Assembly: GCA_031258615.1 (NCBI GenBank)
Contig: JAIRMP010000182.1
Span: 1-10,116 of the forward strand
Length of the DNA stretch: 10,116 nucleotides
Direction of reading: 5' to 3'
Source of the DNA: Spirochaetaceae bacterium
Lineage (GTDB): Bacteria; Spirochaetota; Spirochaetia; Treponematales; Breznakiellaceae
The notes under the pieces were generated by a model. That model saw only the letters and a program-made list of their open reading frames with translations. It ran no database searches and was not told the origin of the DNA. The translations under genes were made by a program, and so were the position numbers. Shown here piece by piece: positions 5,135 through 10,116 of this stretch (position 1 is its first letter; the number at the start of each line of letters is the position of its first letter).

Positions 5135-6100
5135 ATGGTTAAAAGAACAATTATTTGCTGGGCGCTGCTGGCCTCCATTGCGGGCTTAGGTTTTGCCTCC
5201 GGCAAGAAAACGGCGGAACCGGCGCCGCTCACGATCTATGGGCTTAAAGGGCCGTCCGGGGTCGGCATGATACGGCTGTTCGAGACGCCGCCTGAGGTAC
5301 GCGGTATGCGGGTCAGCGTCGAGGCGCTTGCTTCCGGCGATTTGATGGCGGCGCGTTTTATTTCAGGCGAGGCAAAGGTCGGGATACTGCCGTCCAACGT
5401 TGCCGCCAAGATTGCGGCAAGCGGCAAGCCAGTTCAGTTGGCCGCCGTAACGGGGCTTGGTATGCTCAGCCTGCTTTCGGGCGATCCGTCTGTCAGGACG
5501 ATAGCGGACCTCCGGGGCAGAAAGATAGCGGTGGCCGGGCAGGGCGCCGTGCCGGACTATGTATTCCGCAAGATACTTACAACGTACCAGATAAACCCCG
5601 GAACGGATGTAACGCTGGACTATTCCCTTGCCTACCCGGAAATAGCCCAGTCGCTGATTGCCGGGCGGATAGACCTTGCCATCATCCCTGAACCCTTCGC
5701 CACGATGGCGCGGCAGGGCAACGGCAGCCTGGCGCAGGTAAGCGACATCCAAGCCGAGTGGGAGAAGGCCGGCGGGCAGGGCAACTACCCGATCACCGTG
5801 CTGGTTGTAGACACTCAGTTCGCCAAAGAGAACAGGGACGGGATGAAAACGATCCTCGCCGCCGTGAAGGATTCCATCGAGTGGGTAAAGGCCAACCCGG
5901 TCGAGGCGGGCGCGCTGGTCGAGAAGCACGGCCTCGGCCTGCGAGCCCCTGTCGTAGCGGCGTCCGTCCCGCGCAGCAACTTCGCGTTTATAGATGCCAA
6001 AGCCGCCAGGCCCACGCTGACGGCGCTGTACGAAACCTTGCTGGAGTTTGCCCCCGATTCGATAGGGGGCCGGCTTCCTGACGACAGCTTCTACTATTAG
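5135..6100 (+). CDS. ABC-type periplasmic substrate-binding protein (NMT1/SsuA/TauA-like)
   Basis: A 321-residue exported solute-binding protein of the class used for nitrate, sulfonates, taurine or pyrimidine precursors. Residues 1-22 form a signal peptide (basic 'MVKR', hydrophobic core, then 'GFASGKK'). There is no lipobox Cys at the cleavage region, so it looks periplasmic and not lipid-anchored. The mature part shows a type II binding-protein pattern: 'LTIYGLKGPSGVGMIRLFE' near the N-terminus, 'EAKVGILPSNVAAKI', 'LRGRKIAVAGQGAVPDYVFRK', 'EIAQSLIAGRIDLAIIPEPFATMA' and 'ITVLVVDTQFAKEN'. The ligand is not predictable from these motifs. The start is well supported by AGGAGGA (5124-5130), 4 bases before the ATG. 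No permease or ATPase gene adjoins it; repeats follow instead, so its transporter must be encoded elsewhere or it acts otherwise. Confidence 0.87.
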   Translation: MVKRTIICWALLASIAGLGFASGKKTAEPAPLTIYGLKGPSGVGMIRLFETPPEVRGMRVSVEALASGDLMAARFISGEAKVGILPSNVAAKIAASGKPVQLAAVTGLGMLSLLSGDPSVRTIADLRGRKIAVAGQGAVPDYVFRKILTTYQINPGTDVTLDYSLAYPEIAQSLIAGRIDLAIIPEPFATMARQGNGSLAQVSDIQAEWEKAGGQGNYPITVLVVDTQFAKENRDGMKTILAAVKDSIEWVKANPVEAGALVEKHGLGLRAPVVAASVPRSNFAFIDAKAARPTLTALYETLLEFAPDSIGGRLPDDSFYY

Positions 6101-6129
6101 TCCGGCTTACTATTCATTTGGGCGCATCG

Positions 6130-6183
6130 CCGCATGGCGGCTGGACAACCGCATGGCGGCTGGACAACCGCGTAGCGGTTGTC
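6130..6183. repeat. Tandem 19-bp repeat leading into a conserved hairpin
   Basis: CCGCATGGCGGCTGGACAA occurs twice in exact tandem (6130-6148 and 6149-6167). It is followed by the rest of a hairpin, GACAACCGC-GTA-GCGGTTGTC (6163-6183), whose 9-bp stem also appears at 1089-1109 and 10046-10066 with different triloops. Right after it comes CTCCGCAAACTCC, matching the outer arm of the larger repeat. It lies in the 409-bp gene-free stretch 6101-6509, which also holds repeat copy B and the rpmH promoter. Confidence 0.85.
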
Positions 6184-6249
6184 TCCGCAAACTCCAACCG
6201 TTGTCGCGGGGCTGGGATGTGGGGCTTGTCGAGGGGCCTAACCCGCTTA

Positions 6250-6377
6250 CTTTCACGCTCAGTGGCTCGCAAGGACAATGACTCAGCTATTGGCGAACGT
6301 TTGGTGCAGGCGTGCAAGCCTACGGCTTGCATAGGAGTTTGCGGCGCCAGCCTGACGGCTGGCTTACCGCAAACTCC
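6250..6377. repeat. Structured dispersed repeat, copy B (nested hairpins)
   Basis: Homologous in order and partly in sequence to 1025-1172. After CTTTCACGCTCAG (6250-6262) and the alignable middle, a hairpin TGCAAGCC-TAC-GGCTTGCA (6313-6331) replaces the GACAACCGC hairpin of copy A. The outer stem GGAGTTTGCGG (6334-6344) pairs with CCGCAAACTCC (6367-6377), enclosing GCCAGCC-TGAC-GGCTGGC (6346-6363). The architecture is thus kept while the internal stems differ. A long open frame crosses the region (6118-6459), but I judge it non-coding. It ends 40 bp before the rpmH -35 box. Confidence 0.82.
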
Positions 6378-6417
6378 TAGCGTTGTGGGTGGAGGGCGTA
6401 CCCCGTGTTGCGCCACC

Positions 6418-6446
6418 TTGACTTTGTATGGGGGGGTCTATAGACT
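6418..6446 (+). promoter_or_regulatory. Predicted sigma-70-type promoter for the rpmH operon
   Basis: TTGACT (6418-6423), 17 bases, then TAGACT (6441-6446), matching TATAAT at 4 of 6 positions. An overlapping TATAGA (6439-6444) is an alternative -10 with a short 15-base spacer. The leader to rpmH would be about 57 nt. Confidence 0.45.
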
Positions 6447-6509
6447 AAAGCAAATGTAATTACCATCCGTAGCGGAGGGCCGCGGGCGGATTAGAAATAG
6501 GAGAGGTCC

Positions 6510-6665
6510 ATGAAACGGACATATCAACCAAGTAAGGTAAAGCGTAACAGAAAGTTTGGTTTTCGTGCGCGCATGAAGACGCGGGGCGGACGATTAGTGT
6601 TAAAACGCCGCCGCGCCAAAGGTAGGACAAAGCTCTCGGTCTCTGACGAGAAGAAGCCCTACTAG
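6510..6665 (+). CDS. rpmH: 50S ribosomal protein L34
   Basis: A 51-residue, very basic protein with the full L34 signature: it begins MKRTYQPSKVKRNRKFGFRA, continues 'RMKTRGGRLVLKRRRAKGR', and then has a short 'TKLSVSDEKKPY' tail. L34 is a small component of the large ribosomal subunit. The length is normal (44-52 residues). The ATG at 6510 is preceded by AGGAGAGG (6499-6506). It is the first gene of the cluster rpmH-rnpA-yidD-yidC-khpB and its stop is one base before the rnpA start, a conserved arrangement. In many bacteria this cluster lies beside dnaA and the origin; here the upstream neighbours are repeats and a solute-binding protein gene, so no origin is evident in the window. Confidence 0.98.
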   Translation: MKRTYQPSKVKRNRKFGFRARMKTRGGRLVLKRRRAKGRTKLSVSDEKKPY

Positions 6666-6666
6666 C

Positions 6667-7125
6667 ATGGCAGAAAAAGGAGCCCTGCGTTTTCCTCGTG
6701 AGGAACATTTAAAACGGCGGCAAGACATACAAACCGTGTTCAAAAAAGGTTTTTCGGCCTCGTGTTCCGGGGCGCGTCTGTTTTTTTTACGCAGGGACGG
6801 GGACGGGAGGCGTATAGCGTTCACCTTTGCGCGTAAATTCGGCAGCGCGGTGGAACGTAACCGTGCCCGCAGGCTGGGCAGGGAGGCTTACCGTCATCTT
6901 AGACCCAGAATAAAGGGTGGTTACGATTTGGTGTTGCTGGTTTACCCAGATAAAAACGATTTTTGGGAAGGCAGAAAGGCACCCGGCGGCTTTGAAGGAG
7001 CTAAAAAGACGCGAAGCGGCTTTTTAGGAGATAAAAAGTCACGAAGTGACTTTTTATCCAGGCTCGCTCAGATGCGGGCGTTGTTAGGCAAGGCGGGGCT
7101 CTTAAGGTCAGGAGCTTTGCCGTGA
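6667..7125 (+). CDS. rnpA: Ribonuclease P protein component, with a repeat-derived C-terminal insertion
   Basis: The 152-residue protein subunit of RNase P, which helps the catalytic RNA (rnpB) bind and cut the 5' leader of pre-tRNA. Conserved parts: 'RFPREEHLKRRQDIQTVFKKG' (8-28), 'ARLFFLRRDG...RIAFTFARKFGSAVERNRARRLGREAYR' with the RNR motif (64-68) and its basic helix, and 'GGYDLVLLVYP' (84-94). The family is usually about 110-125 residues. The excess is a 30-residue stretch (102-131) of three 10-residue repeats (GRKAPGGFEG, AKKTRSGFLG, DKKSRSDFLS) between the last core strand and the closing helix 'RLAQMRALLGKAG'. The DNA of this stretch is a 30-bp hairpin repeat. The frame is intact. The ATG at 6667 is one base after rpmH; the end overlaps yidD by 4 bases (GTGA). 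Confidence 0.96.
   Translation: MAEKGALRFPREEHLKRRQDIQTVFKKGFSASCSGARLFFLRRDGDGRRIAFTFARKFGSAVERNRARRLGREAYRHLRPRIKGGYDLVLLVYPDKNDFWEGRKAPGGFEGAKKTRSGFLGDKKSRSDFLSRLAQMRALLGKAGLLRSGALP
6970..7060. repeat. Three tandem 30-bp hairpin units inside rnpA
   Basis: Three units with a 30-bp period, 6971-7000, 7001-7030 and 7031-7060. Unit 3 holds a perfect 13-bp stem with a GAA loop: GATAAAAAGTCAC (7030-7042), GAA, GTGACTTTTTATC (7046-7058). Unit 2 is CTAAAAAG-A-CGC-GAA-GCG-G-CTTTTTAG (7001-7027), with one A/G mismatch. Unit 1 is a decayed version (6975-6993, AAAG...CTTT, 7 of 9 pairs). The stem-top differs between units 2 and 3 (CGC/GCG against TCAC/GTGA) with both sides changed together. Since 30 bp is ten codons, the reading frame is kept. 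Confidence 0.93.
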
Positions 7126-7349
7126 AGACGGCTTTTACGCCGCGGAGTCTTGTCCTCCTCGTGATACGCTTCTATCAAAAAGCCATCTCGCCGCACTTTC
7201 CGCCCTGTTGCAGGTACTACCCTACCTGCTCGGCGTACGCTTACGAATCGGTACAAAAGTACGGCGTTTTTCGCGGGATCGGCCTAGGCATTGCCCGTCT
7301 TCTGCGCTGCCACCCCTTTCATAAGGGCGGGTACGACCCGGTACCGTAA
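7122..7349 (+). CDS. yidD: Membrane protein insertion efficiency factor YidD
   Basis: A 75-residue YidD (PF01809), a small amphipathic, membrane-associated protein thought to assist YidC-dependent membrane protein insertion. Family hallmarks seen: 'RFYQKAISPHFPPCCRYYPTCSAYAYESVQKYG' (residues 16-48) with Cys29, Cys30 and Cys36, 'GIARLLRCHPFHKGGYDPVP' (56-75) with Cys63, and an N-terminal hydrophobic helix. The length is normal. The start is a GTG at 7122 that overlaps the rnpA stop (GTGA), with AGGAG at 7110-7114 at a 7-base spacing, so it is probably translationally coupled to rnpA. It lies between rnpA and yidC, its usual place. Confidence 0.96.
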   Translation: MKTAFTPRSLVLLVIRFYQKAISPHFPPCCRYYPTCSAYAYESVQKYGVFRGIGLGIARLLRCHPFHKGGYDPVP

Positions 7350-7374
7350 GCAAATAATATATTAAAGAGGTTTC

Positions 7375-9189
7375 ATGGAAAAAAGAACAATTATGGCCGT
7401 TGTGCTGTCCATTATAACAATTACCGGCTTCTATCTTATTCAATACAAGTTTTTTCCGCCCAAACCCGCTGCCGTACAGCAGCAACCGGTTACGGCGGAA
7501 CAAAACGGCGCGCCCGCCCCGATCCCTGTTGACGAGGTGATTCCGGTCGGCGCGCCCGGCGCCGAAACGCCGTTGGCGGCGCTGTCCGGAGGGGAAACCT
7601 TTCCTGACTACGAACTCCTTACAAAGATAGAGACGCCGCTGTTTATCGTTGAGCTGAGCAACTGCGGCGGCGACATCACCAGCTTCAAACTGAAAGAGCA
7701 CAAGGACGGCGATGACTATGTTGATATGATACTTGGCGGCGACAAGCCGGCCCACGCCTTTACGGTCGCGTTCGGCAACAAAGGCGCGGCGCCGGTAAGC
7801 GCGTTCTTTAACAGCAGGCAGATTTCCGGCACCGTTATCGAGTACTACCGTGATTTTTCTATAGACGGCGGTACTTTCCGCCTGACAAAGCGGTACACTT
7901 TCATGCCGGACGAGTATATGTTTCAGCTTGAAATAACTCTTGACGGCGGCGCTTCCGTTCCAGCCTTGAGCTTTGCATCCGCGGGGGAAACCGCCGCAGC
8001 CTACACGCTTGCGTTCGGGCCGCAGTTGGGTCCCCATTTTGAAAAACTTGACGGGAACTACGACTACAGGCGCTATATCACCTTTGTCAACGGCAAGCAG
8101 AAGCAGGAAAAAGTTTCCACCACCCAGGATGCGGTTGTTTCAAGCCATGTGTCGTGGGCTTCCGTTGCCGGAAAGTACTTTGCGTTGATCCTGGTACCGG
8201 ACGCGACTGCCTACGAACTTGTTTTTTCATCCCGCCCTCAGGAGCCGGGGTTGCAGGCCGCCTCGCGCCTCTTTATCGTGCGCCCGCCGCTTTCCGCCTC
8301 GCGCAGTACGGACGTATTTCGCTTTTACCTCGGCCCAAAAACGTCAAAGGCGCTGACCATCTACGATACAGGCGCAAACAGCTTCAAGTATACCGATATG
8401 CGCCTGGAGCAGGTGGCAAACTCCGGCGGTTTTTGGGGCATACTGAGTCCGCTGGAGGCCCTGCTTAACTGGCTGCTGAACCTGTTTTACGCGCTTGCCC
8501 CGAATTACGGCGCGGCGATAATACTTGTAACGCTGCTCGTCAAGATTTTACTGTTTCCGCTTACCAAGAAGGGCTCGGAAGGAACTCTGCGTATGCAGGC
8601 GATGGCCCCAAAAATCAAGGAGATTCAGGAGAAGTACAAAGATAACCCGCAAAAGATGAACCTTGAACTGGCCGGCCTGTACAAGAAAGAGGGCTACAGC
8701 CCGCTTTCAGGCTGTCTGCCCATGCTGATTCAGCTGCCCATATTCCTGTCGATGTACAGCCTTTTCAACAATCACTTTGAACTGCGCGGCGCTATGTTTA
8801 TTCCCGGCTGGATACCCGACCTATCCGCGCCGGAAACGATCTGGAACTTTGCGCCGTTCAGACTCCCCATACTCGGCTGGAGCGACCTGCGTCTGCTGCC
8901 TTTCATCTATGTGGGCTCGCAGCTGCTGTACGGCAAGGTTACGCAGACGCCTGACCAGACAGGCAACACACAGATGAAGATAATGCTGTATGCGATGCCG
9001 CTAATGTTTTTCTTCATACTGTACAACGTACCGTCAGGACTTTTGGTTTACTGGATTATGTCCAATATCCTGACTATGGTACAGCAGCTTGCGATAAACA
9101 AGCTGAAGGCTGAAAGGATGGCGGCCATTGCCGCGTCCCGGCTGGAAAAAAAGGTCATTGTCCCGCCAAAAAAAAGGAAAAAACGGTAG
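7375..9189 (+). CDS. yidC: Membrane protein insertase YidC
   Basis: A 604-residue insertase of the YidC/Oxa1/Alb3 family, placing membrane proteins in the inner membrane alone or with SecYEG. It has the Gram-negative layout: an N-terminal transmembrane helix (about 6-25), a Pro/Ala-rich linker (28-70), a large periplasmic beta domain (about 75-345), and the conserved core with further membrane helices (about 360-570). Core motifs: 'ILVTLLVKILLFPLTKK' (383-399), 'LSGCLPMLIQLPIFLSMYSLFNNHFELRGA', 'MLYAMPLMFFFILYNVPSGLLVYWIMSN'. The basic tail 'KKVIVPPKKRKKR' fits ribosome contact. Lys390 sits where E. coli YidC has Arg366 in the hydrophilic groove, keeping the positive charge. ATG 7375 has AAAGAGG 4 bases upstream. 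It lies 25 bp after yidD, so it is likely in the same transcript. Confidence 0.97.
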   Translation: MEKRTIMAVVLSIITITGFYLIQYKFFPPKPAAVQQQPVTAEQNGAPAPIPVDEVIPVGAPGAETPLAALSGGETFPDYELLTKIETPLFIVELSNCGGDITSFKLKEHKDGDDYVDMILGGDKPAHAFTVAFGNKGAAPVSAFFNSRQISGTVIEYYRDFSIDGGTFRLTKRYTFMPDEYMFQLEITLDGGASVPALSFASAGETAAAYTLAFGPQLGPHFEKLDGNYDYRRYITFVNGKQKQEKVSTTQDAVVSSHVSWASVAGKYFALILVPDATAYELVFSSRPQEPGLQAASRLFIVRPPLSASRSTDVFRFYLGPKTSKALTIYDTGANSFKYTDMRLEQVANSGGFWGILSPLEALLNWLLNLFYALAPNYGAAIILVTLLVKILLFPLTKKGSEGTLRMQAMAPKIKEIQEKYKDNPQKMNLELAGLYKKEGYSPLSGCLPMLIQLPIFLSMYSLFNNHFELRGAMFIPGWIPDLSAPETIWNFAPFRLPILGWSDLRLLPFIYVGSQLLYGKVTQTPDQTGNTQMKIMLYAMPLMFFFILYNVPSGLLVYWIMSNILTMVQQLAINKLKAERMAAIAASRLEKKVIVPPKKRKKR

Positions 9190-9239
9190 AAACATGGCGG
9201 TGGACGGAATATTTTAATCTACCAACAAGGAGTAATGCT

Positions 9240-10001
9240 ATGATAAAAGAATTTGAAGGACGAACTGAAAAAGAAGCCATAAACAAGGCTGTTAAGGAAC
9301 TTGGACTTGAACGGGATTGCTTCGATGTAGAAATCGTCGAAACGCAGCGCGGCGGCTTGTTCAAAAAAGCTAATGTAAAGATTCGCGTTCATACCAGCGA
9401 TTCGGAGGTGGACTATCCGGCAAAGTACGGTAACCGTCCGGGGGTGCAGACAAGCGGTAATGCCTTGCCTTCAAAAAAACGCGCCACGGACTCCGGTGAT
9501 GAGGCCGTACCGCCGGACCCTGAATTTGAAAAAACAATTATAGAATACATCGACAATATCATAAGTCTGATGGGCATTGACGGAAAAACAAGCGTCCTTT
9601 TCCGCGAAAAACGCAAGACAGGCTTCAATATAACATCCTCCGAATCGTCTTTCATAATCGGCAGGAAGGGAAAAACGCTGGACGCGCTTCAGGCTATTTC
9701 ATCAACTTATGCCGCGCATAAAGGGTATGATGACGCCCGTATTATCACTGACTGCGAAAATTACCGTCTCCGCCGCGAAGAGAGCCTTGTGCGTCTTGCC
9801 TACACCGTTGCCGATCGTGTCCGCGAAAGCCGCCTCTCCTTTCTGCTTGAGCCTATGAACCCGTTTGACCGCCGCCTGATCCACACGACTCTTAACGACT
9901 TAGGCGATATAGAGACAAAAAGTGAAGGCCGGGGTCTCTACAAACAGGTGCGCATCATTTACAAGGGGCCCAACGGCCCCCGCCCCAAACGTTCAAGATG
10001 A
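9240..10001 (+). CDS. khpB: KhpB/Jag RNA-binding protein (Jag_N, KH, R3H)
   Basis: A 253-residue Jag/KhpB (also called EloR) protein, the usual neighbour of yidC. In firmicutes it pairs with KhpA, binds RNA and influences cell elongation; the spirochete role is unknown. Domains in order: Jag_N (1-50, 'EFEGRTEKEAINKAVKELGL' and the conserved 'RGGLFKKANVKIRV'), a Ser- and charge-rich linker (51-95), a type II KH domain (about 96-172) with 'FIIGRKGKTLDALQ' (138-151), and an R3H domain (about 175-243) with Arg211-x3-His215 in 'MNPFDRRLIHTTL' and 'GRGLYKQVRIIYKG'. The start has AAGGAG (9227-9232), 7 bases before the ATG. A 50-bp gap separates it from yidC with no terminator. A basic 'RPKRSR' tail ends it. 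Confidence 0.95.
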   Translation: MIKEFEGRTEKEAINKAVKELGLERDCFDVEIVETQRGGLFKKANVKIRVHTSDSEVDYPAKYGNRPGVQTSGNALPSKKRATDSGDEAVPPDPEFEKTIIEYIDNIISLMGIDGKTSVLFREKRKTGFNITSSESSFIIGRKGKTLDALQAISSTYAAHKGYDDARIITDCENYRLRREESLVRLAYTVADRVRESRLSFLLEPMNPFDRRLIHTTLNDLGDIETKSEGRGLYKQVRIIYKGPNGPRPKRSR

Positions 10002-10045
10002 GTACCTGACAACCCGCACACAAAAACGACCATGAAAAGCGTAAA

Positions 10046-10104
10046 GACAACCGCGGAGCGGTTGTCCAGCCGCTTGCGGCTTGTGCTCCTTGCAATGACG
10101 GGGT
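10046..10104. repeat. Hairpin repeat cluster after khpB
   Basis: GACAACCGC-GGA-GCGGTTGTC (10046-10066) has the same 9-bp stem as 1089-1109 and 6163-6183 with a third triloop. It is followed by AGCCGC-TT-GCGGCT (10068-10081) and then CCTTGCAATGACGG, the inverse of the CGTCATTGC terminus seen at 894. The window therefore ends inside another member of the same mosaic repeat family. A role in ending khpB transcription is possible, but there is no T tract. Confidence 0.8.
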
Positions 10105-10116
10105 GTCGCATACATC

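Noticed and set aside
6130..6167. Tandem 19-bp repeats as a CRISPR array
   Set aside because: The two copies adjoin with no spacer, there are only two, and no cas gene is nearby.
6118..6459. 113-codon plus-strand open frame (and a 100-codon minus-strand one) across the repeat region
   Set aside because: Both consist of tandem and palindromic repeat sequence, have no SD and show no protein-family features.
6781..6788. T8 run in rnpA as a phase-variation site
   Set aside because: The frame is intact, the run codes for conserved 'LFFL', and phase-off of an essential gene would be lethal. Only transcriptional slippage remains possible, without evidence.
9965..9980. GGGGCC-CAAC-GGCCCC hairpin as the khpB terminator
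   Set aside because: It lies inside the khpB coding sequence, has only a 6-bp stem and is not followed by T residues.

Overview
The window reads as a piece of chromosome from a Treponema-like spirochete, possibly a gut-associated (termite-type) species. This rests on overall protein resemblance and on the mix of conserved housekeeping operons with many small toxin-antitoxin-type genes and dispersed palindromic repeats. No 16S rRNA or other decisive marker is present, so the genus is an inference.

Layout. (1) 1-828: the 5' end of a DUF433-type gene on the minus strand, then a plus-strand Uma2-family nuclease. (2) 829-1280: non-coding DNA with a REP-like inverted repeat and a larger structured repeat (copy A), ending in a promoter. 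(3) 1281-3600: rny (RNase Y) and ymdB, overlapping by 11 bp and probably co-transcribed. (4) 3603-3682: a strong inverted repeat between ymdB and a convergent small Cys-rich gene, whose C-terminal tail the repeat encodes. (5) 3952-4657, minus strand: an antitoxin-like gene followed by a VapC/PIN toxin gene interrupted by one in-frame TAA. (6) 4658-5134: non-coding DNA with a GC-rich hairpin and repeat remnants. (7) 5135-6100: an orphan periplasmic substrate-binding protein of the NMT1/SsuA/TauA type. (8) 6101-6509: tandem and structured repeats (copy B), then a second promoter. (9) 6510-10001: the conserved cluster rpmH-rnpA-yidD-yidC-khpB (jag), tightly spaced or overlapping at its 5' end. 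(10) 10046-10116: the start of another repeat cluster.

The core genes cover two linked themes. RNase Y and YmdB concern RNA turnover and signalling. The rpmH cluster joins ribosome protein L34, RNase P protein, membrane insertion (YidD, YidC) and an RNA-binding KH/R3H protein. The most unusual signals are a three-unit 30-bp hairpin repeat in frame inside rnpA, with compensatory stem changes; a nonsense codon in an otherwise intact PIN toxin; and two copies of a nested-hairpin repeat lying 38 and 40 bp upstream of look-alike promoters for the two core operons.
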